NCBI GenBank assembly: GCA_021801525.1
Contig: JAJYXW010000133.1
Coordinates: 1-48,584, forward strand
Length of the DNA stretch: 48,584 nt
DNA from: Actinomycetes bacterium
Lineage (GTDB): Bacteria; Actinomycetota; Acidimicrobiia; Acidimicrobiales; JAJYXR01
Direction: 5' to 3'
Shown: in pieces, positions 26,282 to 34,083 of the stretch
How positions within the stretch are numbered: position 1 is the stretch's first letter
Layout: the number at the start of each line of letters is the position of its first letter
Made by a program: the position numbers and the translations under genes
Notes under the pieces: generated by a model
Seen by the model: only the letters and a program-made list of their open reading frames with translations
Database searches by the model: none
Told to the model about the DNA's origin: nothing

Positions 26282-27233
26282 ATTCCACCATGCCGTCGGC
26301 ATGCACCCTGGCCTTCGCGCGCTCTCCTCGCCAGCACTGGATGTTCACCGCGACGGGGTTCATGGATATGTGCGTGTAGGCGTACTCGACGTGGACGGCG
26401 AAGGCGGTGGTGGCCCCTCCGAGGCCCTGGGGGCCGATCTCCGTGGCGTTGAGCGCCGCGCACAGCAGGCGTTCCAGCTCCGCGATGTCGGCTTCAGGGT
26501 GAGACTCGCCCACCGGCCGGGCTATGGCTCGCTTGGCCAACGCTACGCACTCGTCGGCGGTACCCCCGAGGCCGACCCCCACGATCGTAGGCGGGCAGGG
26601 CTTGGCCCCGGCCGAGATCACCGAGTCGAGGACGAAGCGCTTCACCCCGGCCAGGCCCTCTGCGGGGGTGAGCATGGCCAGGAAGGACATGTTCTCCGAA
26701 CCGGATCCCTTGGGGACGAGCAGCAGGTCGAGCCATGGTGCGCCGCTCACGAACTCCACGTGGAAGATGGGCACGCCTCTTCCGGTGTTGGTCTGGGGGT
26801 TATGGCGCGTCAGAGGGTGCACGACGCTCGAGCGGAGCGAATGGCGAAGCGTAGCCTGCTCGATGCCGTCGGCCAGCGCCTGCTGCAGGCGGGCGCCGTC
26901 GATCGGGATCTCCGTGCCTATGCCCAGGAAGTACACCGGTATGCCGGTGTCCTGGCAGACGATGAGACCGGTGCGGTCGGAGGTCTCCACGGCGTCGGCC
27001 ATGACCCGCAGTCGGATCCTTGCGCCCTCGTCCGGCTCGTTCTGCTGGGCGCGCCCGATGGCGGAGCGCACGTCAGGAGGCAGGACCGTCAGCGCCTGCT
27101 TGTACAGGAAGCTCGACACCTCGGCGAGGCCCGCATAGAGCGCGGGACCCGACATCTCGATCCGCTCGGGGCCTGACGCAATCCTCGCGCCGACGCCCGC
27201 CGGAGCAACTCGGCCTGCCCCTGCCTGGGTCAT
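26271..27233 (-). CDS. class I fumarase / tartrate dehydratase-like alpha subunit
   Basis: This 320-residue protein has the class I iron-sulfur hydratase alpha pattern. The three cluster cysteines are in VCQDTG, in the GTADECVALA region and in NIQCWRGER, with TRHNPQTNTGRG, GSGSENMS and GPQGLGG between them. These enzymes use an oxygen-sensitive [4Fe-4S] cluster as Lewis acid. It is the first gene of the minus-strand operon. ATG 27233 has an AGG six bases upstream; ATG 27155 would remove a 26-residue low-complexity extension. A MITE-like element lies between its start and the predicted promoter. Confidence 0.85.
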   Translation of the reverse strand: MTQAGAGRVAPAGVGARIASGPERIEMSGPALYAGLAEVSSFLYKQALTVLPPDVRSAIGRAQQNEPDEGARIRLRVMADAVETSDRTGLIVCQDTGIPVYFLGIGTEIPIDGARLQQALADGIEQATLRHSLRSSVVHPLTRHNPQTNTGRGVPIFHVEFVSGAPWLDLLLVPKGSGSENMSFLAMLTPAEGLAGVKRFVLDSVISAGAKPCPPTIVGVGLGGTADECVALAKRAIARPVGESHPEADIAELERLLCAALNATEIGPQGLGGATTAFAVHVEYAYTHISMNPVAVNIQCWRGERAKARVHADGMVEYGF

Positions 27234-27326
27234 ATGCAGCCTGCCCGGCTCATGTCTGGCCACCTGCCGGCAAGGTGTACCTCCACTGGGGATCGAGCCG
27301 GCAACGCCGACGGTGCGTACTTGTAA

Positions 27327-27503
27327 GAGGCTCAGCGGATAGGGATGCCGGGCTTGCCGTCCCCCAGACTTCGCATTGCGGCGTTGTCCCCTTGCTCTGA
27401 GGATGGGTCGGGCAGGCACTCCAGCCTGCCCTTCCTCCTCCGCCTTGCCCTGCTCGTCTGGATGAACGGCTCCCTGATCCAACCTCCCTATCCGCTGAGC
27501 CTC
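27327..27503 (-). mobile_element. 177-bp MITE-like element, copy 1
   Basis: A 177-base element bounded by near-perfect inverted repeats starting GAGGCTCAGCGGATAGGGA. It is flanked on both sides by TAA (27324-27326 and 27504-27506), consistent with a 3-bp target duplication. A second copy lies at 34084-34260 in opposite orientation and differs at three positions. The centre holds an 8-bp perfect hairpin (GGGCAGGC / GCCTGCCC with a 6-base loop). No complete gene is inside, so it would depend on a transposase elsewhere. It separates the predicted fum/sdh promoter from the first gene. Confidence 0.85.
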
Positions 27504-27526
27504 TAACTCGAGTTGCCATCAATAGA

Positions 27527-27542
27527 TCTGACCTCTTACCAA
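27527..27542 (-). promoter_or_regulatory. putative GntR operator, site A
   Basis: Read on the minus strand this is TTGGTAAGAGGTCAGA. It matches site B at 28641-28656 in 15 of 16 bases. It lies 12 bases downstream of a predicted -10 box for the fum/sdh operon and 184 bases before gntR. The core GGTCAGAtC resembles the GGTnnnACC operator half-sites of FadR-type regulators. Confidence 0.6.
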
Positions 27543-27554
27543 GTGACACACCCG

Positions 27555-27583
27555 AGAGTAGGATGGAGGGCTGTGGCTGTCAA
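27555..27583 (-). promoter_or_regulatory. predicted promoter of the fum-sdh-ldh2 operon
   Basis: On the minus strand there is a perfect -35 TTGACA (27583-27578), a 17-base spacer and a -10 TACTCT (27560-27555). Transcription would start near 27547, run through operator site A and the MITE, and reach the alpha-subunit gene at 27233. Confidence 0.55.
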
Positions 27584-27725
27584 CCCATGAGGGACGTCAC
27601 AGGGCTGCAGGGGGTTGGATAGGGGGTTACGTAGGCGGTTAGGCACAGGGCTTGGCAACGTTCGCAACGTTCGGATCCGCAGGGGTGCGCGAAGCGCTAG
27701 CCCAGGCCTGCGAGAAGGGAGGGAA

Positions 27726-28613
27726 GTGGTGGCGTCCGAGACGAGTGATTTGGAGGCGTCCGCTCCGGGTGCGATGAGCGACGGCGCAACTGGAGCAGGT
27801 GCCGACGGCGCCGGCGTTGCTGCCGACTGGCGTGCCGGCACGGCAGAGGTGTGGAAGCCGCTCAAGCAACCAGGCAACCTCACCCAGCGGATCGTGCTCG
27901 CGATCGAGGAGCTGGTGGACACCAGGCAGATAGGAGCTGGCGAGAGGCTGCCGGCCGAGCGCGAGCTGGCGCGGCTCCTCGGCGTATCTAGGCCGGCTCT
28001 GCGCGAAGGGCTGAAGATCCTCGAGGCTCGCGGGCGCCTAGCCGTGCGGCACGGCAAGGGAGTGTTCGTCCGCATGAGCGGTGAGGAGGCCATGCGAGCA
28101 GGCCTGGCTCATGTGCGGGCGAACCTGGCCGAGCTGTTTGCCATGCGCGAGGCGTTGGAGGAGCCGGCAGCGGCCTGGGCGGCCGCCAGCGCGACTCCCG
28201 CCGACGTAGCGCGCCTCGCCGAGGCGCTCGCCGCCGAGGAGGAGGCACGGCGGCCTCCCGTCGACTTCGAGCGCCTGGGCGCGCTCGACGCCGGGTTCCA
28301 CATGCTCATCGTGGAGCTCGCGAAGAACCGGTTCCTCCGCCAGACGCTCGACGTGCTCCAGGACATGCTGGATGCGGGGATGGAGACGACCCTCACGATC
28401 CCAGGGAGGATCGACCAGGCGCGCGCAGACCACAGGGCGATCTTCGAGGCCATCGAGAAGGGGGACGCTGCCGGTGCCCGCCAAGCGGTTCGCAAGCACG
28501 TCCGAGGCGCCCGCGACGCTGCGCTGGCCCGCGTCGGGCATGGTCTCGAGGACCTCGGGAATCCGGAGGGCCCGGCCGGAGCACAGCGCGAAGTACCTGG
28601 TGCAAGTGATTGA
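27726..28613 (+). CDS. GntR/FadR-family transcriptional regulator
   Basis: This protein of about 295 residues has a winged helix-turn-helix (LPAERELARLLGVSRPALREGLKILEARG split over about 80-115, with GKGVFV as wing). A C-terminal all-helical FCD ligand domain follows (MREALEEPAA, HMLIVELAKN, DHRAIFEAIEKGDAAGARQAV), with His residues that often bind a metal and a carboxylate ligand. The start is GTG 27726 or 27729 after GGGAGGG. It lies between the two catabolic operons, and both carry the same putative operator just after their promoters, so it is probably a repressor released by a pathway acid. An AACGTTCGC direct repeat precedes the gene at about 27655-27672. Confidence 0.85.
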   Translation: MVASETSDLEASAPGAMSDGATGAGADGAGVAADWRAGTAEVWKPLKQPGNLTQRIVLAIEELVDTRQIGAGERLPAERELARLLGVSRPALREGLKILEARGRLAVRHGKGVFVRMSGEEAMRAGLAHVRANLAELFAMREALEEPAAAWAAASATPADVARLAEALAAEEEARRPPVDFERLGALDAGFHMLIVELAKNRFLRQTLDVLQDMLDAGMETTLTIPGRIDQARADHRAIFEAIEKGDAAGARQAVRKHVRGARDAALARVGHGLEDLGNPEGPAGAQREVPGASD

Positions 28614-28638
28614 CAGCCGGAGGCAGCGCAGTTACAAT
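28610..28638 (+). promoter_or_regulatory. predicted strong promoter of the suyAB-like operon
   Basis: TTGACA at 28610-28615, a 17-base spacer, and TACAAT at 28633-28638: near-consensus sigma-70-type boxes at ideal spacing. The -35 overlaps the gntR stop codon. The expected start near 28645 falls inside operator site B, as for a repressed promoter. Confidence 0.75.
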
Positions 28639-28640
28639 CA

Positions 28641-28660
28641 TTGGAAAGAGGTCAGACCAG
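28641..28660 (+). promoter_or_regulatory. putative GntR operator, site B
   Basis: TTGGAAAGAGGTCAGACCAG begins two bases after the -10 box. Its first 16 bases match site A with one change. It contains GGTCAGACC, a perfect match to the GGTnnnACC core of FadR-type operators, centred on the expected transcription start. Confidence 0.65.
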
Positions 28661-28745
28661 TTGTGTGCTGCGTGGGTGTCTTGCCACGCAACGCATGCGG
28701 CAAGGCGCGACTTGGAGCTCGGGTTCGAGAAGGGGAGGGAAACGA

Positions 28746-29054
28746 GTGGGGAACGACGATTCGGATCGGGTCGGTTGCCTTGTCCACAACGACGGTGACG
28801 ACGTGGCGGTCGCAGTACGCGACCTCGAACCCGGGGGAGTGCCAGTCGCGTGGCTCGACTCCGGCAGGCGAGGGGAGGTCGTGGTGACCGAGCGCGTGCC
28901 GCTCGGTCACAAGGTCGCCCTAGTCGACATGCCCGAGGGGCACAAGGTGGTCGAGTACTTGGAGCAGATCGGCCTGACGAAGTGCGCGCTGAAGGCTGGC
29001 TCGCACGTCCACACGCACAACCTGAGGAGCGCCAGATGGCAGCGAAGCGCGTAA
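28746..29054 (+). CDS. suyA: SuyA-like / altronate dehydratase N-terminal (SAF) small subunit
   Basis: This 102-residue SAF-domain protein (CLVHNDGDDVAVAVRDLEPG, VPLGHKVALVDMPEGHKV, HVHTHNL) matches the small subunit of split UxaA-type lyases. In (R)-sulfolactate sulfo-lyase, the SAF domain is a separate protein, SuyA, as here; altronate dehydratase fuses both parts. GTG 28746 has GGAGGGA just upstream. It overlaps the large-subunit gene by 19 bases. The gene symbol is given on architecture and context, not on a diagnostic residue. Confidence 0.75.
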   Translation: MGNDDSDRVGCLVHNDGDDVAVAVRDLEPGGVPVAWLDSGRRGEVVVTERVPLGHKVALVDMPEGHKVVEYLEQIGLTKCALKAGSHVHTHNLRSARWQRSA

Positions 29055-30193
29055 GCGGTTACCGGAGGGCCGACGGCAGGGTCGGGGTCCGCAACCATGT
29101 GGTTGCCATCCCGGTAGACGACCTGTCGAACGCAGCCGTCGAGGGGATAGCGAAGCTCGTTCCCGGCGTCATCCCCCTGTCGCACCACTACGGGAGGCTG
29201 CAGTTCGGCGAGGACTTGGACCTCACCTTCCGCACCCTCATCGGCACCGGGGCCAACCCGAACGTGGCGGCCGCTGTCGTCGTCGGGATAGAGCCGAGCT
29301 GGACCGAGCGCGTGGTGGAGGGCATAGCCGCTTCGGGCAAGCCGGTCGTGGGTCTTTCCATCGAGCGCCACGGCGACCTCGCGACGATCGCGGACGGAGC
29401 GCGCCACGCCGCGTCGATGATGCAGGGGGCTAGCGAGCTCGTGCGCGAGCCCGTGGATCTTTCCGAGGTAATGGTCTCCATCAAGTGCGGCGAGTCCGAC
29501 ACGACGAGCGGGCTCGGTTCGTGCCCGACTACAGGCCAGGTGGTCGACCGGCACGTCGGGGCAGGGGGAACGGTGCTCTTCGGGGAGACCACAGAGCTGA
29601 CTGGCGGCGAGCACCTTATCGCCGAGCGCTGCGCGGACGACGAGGTGCGCAAGAAGTTCCAAGGCTTCTTCGACCGCTACCTCGATCTCGTGGAGCGTTC
29701 GGGGGCGAACCTGCTCGGCTCCCAGCCAACCGAGGGGAACATCCGGGGCGGGCTCTCGACGATCGAAGAGAAGGCGATGGGCAACATCGCGAAGACCGGG
29801 AGCGCGCCGGTAGTCGGAGCGCTCGAGCCCGCCGAGGCGCCCGTGAAGGCCGGGCTCAACTTCATGGACACGTCGTGCGCGGCGGCAGAGTGCATCACCT
29901 TGATGGCAGCCGCGGGCGCGGTGGTGCATCTCTTCCCGACGGGTCAGGGCAACATAGTCGGGAATCCGATCGAGCCCGTGCTGAAGATAACGGCGAATCC
30001 GATCACTGCGTCCACGATGTCCGAGCACATCGACCTCGACGTGTCGGGCCTGCTCGAGCTCGAGTTCACGCTCGAAGAAGCCGGGGATCGCCTGATGGAC
30101 CTGGTGGAGCGGACGGTGAACGGCCGTCTGACGGCTGCCGAGACGATCGGGCACCGCGAGTTCGTCATCACCAAGCTCTACCCGAGCGCGTAA
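29036..30193 (+). CDS. suyB: SuyB-like / UxaA-family lyase large subunit
   Basis: This 385-residue protein has UxaA/SuyB C-terminal domain features: GRVGVRNHV, SHHYGR, GTGANPNVAAAVVVGIE, SIKCGESDTTSGL, FGETTEL, QPTEGNIRGGLSTIEEKAMGN (split here by family variation), MDTSCAAAE and PTGQGN.VGNPIEPVLKI. It would use an iron site to eliminate sulfite from (R)-sulfolactate, giving pyruvate; altronate or galactarate dehydration is the alternative. ATG 29036 has GAGGAG six bases upstream. The neighbouring sulfonate-type transporter and TauE/SafE exporter favour the sulfonate role. Confidence 0.8.
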   Translation: MAAKRVSGYRRADGRVGVRNHVVAIPVDDLSNAAVEGIAKLVPGVIPLSHHYGRLQFGEDLDLTFRTLIGTGANPNVAAAVVVGIEPSWTERVVEGIAASGKPVVGLSIERHGDLATIADGARHAASMMQGASELVREPVDLSEVMVSIKCGESDTTSGLGSCPTTGQVVDRHVGAGGTVLFGETTELTGGEHLIAERCADDEVRKKFQGFFDRYLDLVERSGANLLGSQPTEGNIRGGLSTIEEKAMGNIAKTGSAPVVGALEPAEAPVKAGLNFMDTSCAAAECITLMAAAGAVVHLFPTGQGNIVGNPIEPVLKITANPITASTMSEHIDLDVSGLLELEFTLEEAGDRLMDLVERTVNGRLTAAETIGHREFVITKLYPSA

Positions 30194-30237
30194 GGAATGG
30201 CGGCAGATTGACCACGGTACGTGCGAAGATGAGGACA

Positions 30238-31131
30238 ATGGAAGCGGGCGACGTGCCAGGCGAGCGCGACGCCGAGGGTCCCGGTGGGACCATGGCGGCA
30301 AGAGGTTCCGAGCGAGGCGCTACCGAGCGAGGTGGTGCCGAGCCCACAGGCGCCATGGAATCGGTCCTCTTGAGCGTCGACGGCGCCAGGATCTGCTATC
30401 GCTTGCGCAAGCAGGTGGTGACAGCCGTCGAAAGCGCCACCTTCTCGATGGACCGCCACGAGCGGCTGATGCTTATAGGGCCCTCGGGGTGCGGCAAGTC
30501 CACGTTGCTGAAGGCGGTGGCAGGCTTCATCCCTCTGGCGGGTGGCAGGATCACCTTCGACGGCCACGAGGACCTCACTCCGGGCCCTGATCGCGCCGTC
30601 GTCTTCCAGGAGTTCGACCAGCTGTTCCCCTGGCGAACTGTTCTCGAGAACGTCGCGTACCCGCTGCGGGTAGTTGGTAGGGAGCGCTCGGAGGCCAGAG
30701 CGATCGCGGAACGGTTCCTCGAGATGACCGGGCTGACCCAGGCTGCGGACCGCCACCCGCACGAGCTCTCGGGAGGTATGAAGCAGAGAGTGGCGATCGC
30801 GCGAGCCCTCGCACTCGAGCCGGCCATGCTCTTGATGGACGAGCCCTTCGGGAGCCTCGACGCGATCACGAGGGCGCGCCTGCAGCGCGAGCTGAAGGCA
30901 ATCGCGGACCGCACGCGTGTCTCGATACTGTTCGTCACCCACAGCATCCTCGAGGCCATGACCCTTGGCGACAGGGTCGTGGTCCTCGGCTCCCCACCGT
31001 CACGAGTCCTCGACATCGTGGACGTGCGGGGGCTAGGTGGGCCGGGCGACCCTCGCTACGTCGAGACCCAGGCACACCTGCACGAGTTGTTGGGCGCAAC
31101 CGACGAGGACCTGAGCGGTGTCGAAGGCTGA
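30238..31131 (+). CDS. sulfonate/nitrate-type ABC transporter ATPase
   Basis: This protein of about 297 residues has Walker A (GPSGCGKST), Q-loop (VVFQEFDQLFPW), signature (LSGGMKQR), Walker B (LLMDEP) and H-loop (FVTHS). It is closest in pattern to SsuB/TauB/NrtD ATPases, which energise import of sulfonates, taurine or nitrate. About 40 N-terminal residues before the domain are low-complexity (Gly/Glu/Arg), so the start is uncertain. ATG 30238 is chosen for the GAGG five bases upstream. It overlaps the permease gene by 14 bases. Confidence 0.83.
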   Translation: MEAGDVPGERDAEGPGGTMAARGSERGATERGGAEPTGAMESVLLSVDGARICYRLRKQVVTAVESATFSMDRHERLMLIGPSGCGKSTLLKAVAGFIPLAGGRITFDGHEDLTPGPDRAVVFQEFDQLFPWRTVLENVAYPLRVVGRERSEARAIAERFLEMTGLTQAADRHPHELSGGMKQRVAIARALALEPAMLLMDEPFGSLDAITRARLQRELKAIADRTRVSILFVTHSILEAMTLGDRVVVLGSPPSRVLDIVDVRGLGGPGDPRYVETQAHLHELLGATDEDLSGVEG

Positions 31132-32047
31132 AGCGGCCCTCGCTCCCGCCGACGAGGCCCCGAAGGCGGGCGAACTGCCACGAGGCGGTTCGTGGTGGCG
31201 TCCGGCCGGCCTGGCTATGCCGGGGGCTCAAGGAGGCCGCGGCGTCGCGGGGCGTCGGCAGTCCGCGTGGTCGAGGCTTCCCACGTGGTTCCGCCGCCTC
31301 ATCGTGTTCGTCGTGCTGGTGGCGTTCTGGCAGTTCTACGTGACGGTAAAGCATGTGAACCACCTGGTGTTCTCGAGCCCCTCGGCAGCGATGACAGCGG
31401 TCATCGACGGCTGGCGCAACGGGCAGATCGCTCATGCGACGGCGACGACGCTCGAGGTTCTCGTCATCGGCATGGCGATAGGTCTGGTCGTCGGCTTGCT
31501 CTTTACGGTGGCGGCCACCGTCACCACAGTGGGCAAGGACTTCGTGATGATGATGACGGCAATGATCAACCCGCTGCCTTCGATCGCGATCTTGCCGCTT
31601 GCCATCATTTGGTTCGGGCTGAACTCCAAGGCCCTGATCTTCGTCATTGCCCTCGCCGTGGTGTGGCCGATGGCGATCAACATGAGCACAGGGTTCACCA
31701 CCGTCAACCCGACGCTGCTCATGGCTGCTCGCAATCTGGGCTTGCATGGATCGCGCATGATAAGGGACGTTCTCATACCTGCCGCGCTCCCTTACACGAT
31801 GAGCGGGATCAAAGTAAGCTGGGCATTCGGGTGGCGTACCGTTATTGCCGCGGAGCTGGTGTTCGGCACTGCCGGTGGATCGGGTGGCCTCGGCTACTAC
31901 ATCAACAACAGCCAGTACTTCTTACAGATACCCAACGTGTTCGCTGGTCTGATAACAATTGCGGTAATAGGCATAGCTGTGGAGACTATGCTCAATATGG
32001 TAGAGAAGCGAACTGTGGTACGGTGGGGGATGCAGCGGTCCGCGTAA
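31118..32047 (+). CDS. sulfonate/nitrate-type ABC transporter permease
   Basis: This 309-residue permease has a cytoplasmic N-terminus of about 60 residues and six membrane segments. Its EAA-like coupling loop (AARNLGLHGSRMIRDVLIPAALPYTMSGIKVSWAF, split over about 205-240) is typical of SsuC/TauC. GTG 31118 lies inside the ATPase gene. From about 31890 the codons become noticeably AT-richer than in the rest of the gene. Confidence 0.85.
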   Translation: MSKAEAALAPADEAPKAGELPRGGSWWRPAGLAMPGAQGGRGVAGRRQSAWSRLPTWFRRLIVFVVLVAFWQFYVTVKHVNHLVFSSPSAAMTAVIDGWRNGQIAHATATTLEVLVIGMAIGLVVGLLFTVAATVTTVGKDFVMMMTAMINPLPSIAILPLAIIWFGLNSKALIFVIALAVVWPMAINMSTGFTTVNPTLLMAARNLGLHGSRMIRDVLIPAALPYTMSGIKVSWAFGWRTVIAAELVFGTAGGSGGLGYYINNSQYFLQIPNVFAGLITIAVIGIAVETMLNMVEKRTVVRWGMQRSA

Positions 32048-32204
32048 TAGGGCGATCGAATAGCGCAACCGGATAGCACAGCAGCGAGGGATATAGAGGG
32101 ACATAGTTCCGGCGGGCACAGCCCGTGTCGGCCACACGCAGGGTGGAATAGCTTGGCAAAGGATAGGACGGCAAATGTTGGCAAAGAAACCGGAGGGGAA
32201 CCAG
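32048..32204. other. AT-richer spacer with RATAG words before the binding-protein gene
   Basis: The spacer between the permease and binding-protein genes is less GC-rich than its surroundings and contains repeated AATAG/GATAG/CATAG words, three of them spaced by 13 bases (about 32045-32080). I find no gene or clear terminator in it. It ends with the strong ribosome-binding site GGAGGGG of the next gene. Confidence 0.4.
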
Positions 32205-33242
32205 ATGAACGGACCATTAGGAAGAACTGCAAGACGCTGGCGCGGCGCAGGATCACTTGCCACCGGGCTTCTCGCGCTGAGCCTGCTGGCTGCTGCCTGT
32301 AGCTCTAGCAGCTCGACCAAGCCGTCGGCATCGGCGAAGAGCACGTCGTCAGGCCTGCACGGCAGCTTGACCATAGCTGTGCAGCCGGACCTCGGGTACT
32401 CGCCGCTCTACGTCGTCGACCAGGAGGGATGGCTGAAGAAGGCCATGCCCGGGGTTAACGTCACCTGGGAGACCCTGAACTCCGGCTCGGCGATGGAGAC
32501 CGGCATGCTCTCCGGGAGCATCGACGTGGGAGCCGGCGGCGTCGCACCGTTCATCCTCGGATGGGCCAAAGGTGTCGGGTGGAAGCTGGTCACCTCCCTC
32601 GGTGAGTCGAACCTCTGGCTGGTAGTGAAGCCGCAGATCACCTCCTTCAAGTCGATAACGCCAGCCGACCGCATCGCGGTGGTGGCGCCTACGTCGATCC
32701 AGGCGATCATCCTGAAGGCGGCCGCGAAGAAGTACCTGGGCAACCCGAGCGCCCTCGACTCGAACCTGACGATCCTGTCGCACCCGGTGGCTTACCAGGC
32801 CTTCCGTTCGGGGACGATCCAGGGCGCTCTCGACGCGCCTCCATTCCAGCAAGAAGAGGTCGCCGCGGGCGGGCACGTGTTGTTGAAGAGCTACTCCCTC
32901 TTCGGCCCCTCCACGTTCAACAGTGCCTTCGCGCTGCCGAGCTACTACAACAGCCACAAGCAGATCATGAAGATCCTGTTCCAGCAGACACAGCGCGCTG
33001 TGACGCTGCTGAACACCCACCCGAACCAGGGTGCGCGGATCATCTCAGCCTACGAGCACGGGTCGCTCACGGCGGCGGCAGCCAAGGCCGCCATCACGAG
33101 CTCCACCGAGCACTGGACCGTGACTCCCCACGGCTACCTCGCGTACGCGAAGTTCATGAAGTCCATCGGGCTCATCTCCAAGGCGCCCACGTCGATCAAG
33201 CAGATCGAGTTCCCGACTCTCTACGGGACGAACGGCAGCTGA
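32205..33242 (+). CDS. sulfonate-type ABC transporter substrate-binding lipoprotein
   Basis: This 345-residue protein has a lipoprotein signal (arginine-rich start, hydrophobic core, lipobox AAAC, then a Ser-rich linker) and an SsuA/TauA/NMT1-like periplasmic-binding fold. It starts SLTIAVQPDLGYSPLYVVDQEGWL and contains MLSGSIDVGAGGVAPF. The family binds sulfonates, nitrate or pyrimidine precursors. ATG 32205 is preferred over ATG 32175 because GGAGGGG stands eight bases before it. It supplies the permease pair encoded upstream. Confidence 0.85.
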   Translation: MNGPLGRTARRWRGAGSLATGLLALSLLAAACSSSSSTKPSASAKSTSSGLHGSLTIAVQPDLGYSPLYVVDQEGWLKKAMPGVNVTWETLNSGSAMETGMLSGSIDVGAGGVAPFILGWAKGVGWKLVTSLGESNLWLVVKPQITSFKSITPADRIAVVAPTSIQAIILKAAAKKYLGNPSALDSNLTILSHPVAYQAFRSGTIQGALDAPPFQQEEVAAGGHVLLKSYSLFGPSTFNSAFALPSYYNSHKQIMKILFQQTQRAVTLLNTHPNQGARIISAYEHGSLTAAAAKAAITSSTEHWTVTPHGYLAYAKFMKSIGLISKAPTSIKQIEFPTLYGTNGS

Positions 33243-33280
33243 TCGTCGTAGCGCCAGGTTTCCTCCCCGCCAACCGACTG

Positions 33281-33319
33281 CCGCCGTTCCCAGACTCGCT
33301 TTGAGCCTGGGAACGGCGG
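33281..33319 (+). terminator. long perfect hairpin between the binding-protein and exporter genes
   Basis: CCGCCGTTCCCAG (33281-33293) and CTGGGAACGGCGG (33307-33319) are perfectly complementary 13-bp arms. The loop has an inner CTC/GAG pair. No T-run follows, so it is either a rho-assisted terminator, an mRNA stabiliser, or a translational control structure. The TTG start of the exporter gene lies in the loop. Confidence 0.55.
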
Positions 33320-34020
33320 TTGCCGCCATAGCCATAGAAGTGCTGGGTGCCACGGTCCAGGGTGTGTTCGGCTTCGGCATCAACCTGCTCGCCGCGCCGT
33401 TGCTGGTTCTCGTCGACCCTCACTTCGCCCCGGCGCCCGTGGTTCTCGCGAGCCTCGTGGGCAGCGCGATGATCGTGGTACGTGAGCGGGGCAGCGCGGA
33501 CCGCGCATCCATCGCATGGGCGCTTGGCGGGCGCGTCCCCGGCACCGCGCTCGGCGCCCTGGTCGTTCTAGCCGCAGCTGGGGCGCGGCTCAGGCCTGTC
33601 GTCGGCCTCGTCGTCCTCGCTGCCGTCGGGCTGAGCCTCGCCGGGCGCAGCCTGGCGAGGAGCCCGCGCAACCTCCTCGGCGTGGGTGCCGCGTCGGGTG
33701 TCATGAACATGATCGCGGGCCTGGGAGGAGCTCCCTTCGGGCTCGTCTGCCGCGACATGCCCGGGCCGGTCCTGCGCCCCACGCTTGCCGCCTACGTTCT
33801 CGCTGGAGGCACGATGTCAGCCGCAGCCTTGGCTCTGACGGGCGAGCTGGGCGTGGAGAGCCTCCGGCTAACCGCGCTGCTGATCCCTGGCGTGCTCGTC
33901 GGGTTCGCGCTCTCGGGGCTGCTCGTGCCGCTAGCCGACCGCAAGGCGGCTGCGAGACCGGGGATACTTCTCATAGCCACTGCGGGTGCGCTCGCCGCGA
34001 TCGCGAAGGGGCCGTGGTGA
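33301..34020 (+). CDS. TauE/SafE (TSUP)-family exporter
   Basis: This 239-residue integral membrane protein has about eight hydrophobic segments. It shows the TSUP pattern VQGVFGFGINLLAAPLLVL near the N-terminus and a second, related half (LGVGAASGVMNMIAGLGGAPFGL). TSUP proteins move sulfite, sulfoacetate or other organosulfur anions. Next to a SuyAB-like lyase the likely cargo is sulfite. The start is TTG 33301, because the first membrane helix begins almost at once and no other start fits. That codon lies inside a 39-base hairpin. Confidence 0.83.
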   Translation: MSLGTAVAAIAIEVLGATVQGVFGFGINLLAAPLLVLVDPHFAPAPVVLASLVGSAMIVVRERGSADRASIAWALGGRVPGTALGALVVLAAAGARLRPVVGLVVLAAVGLSLAGRSLARSPRNLLGVGAASGVMNMIAGLGGAPFGLVCRDMPGPVLRPTLAAYVLAGGTMSAAALALTGELGVESLRLTALLIPGVLVGFALSGLLVPLADRKAAARPGILLIATAGALAAIAKGPW

Positions 34021-34083
34021 TGCCGGGCCGTTGGGCACGTGCATCAGGCGGTCGCGCGTGGAACTTCGGGGACGGAGCACGAA

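Noticed and set aside
27250-27549. A 99-codon frame through MITE copy 1, repeated in copy 2
   Set aside because: The similar peptides arise because the 177-bp element is repeated. There is no domain, and the frame differs between the flanks.
29485-30237. An N-terminal extension of the ABC ATPase into the suyB-like gene
   Set aside because: The frame is open by chance; the family domain and a good ribosome-binding site start near 30238.
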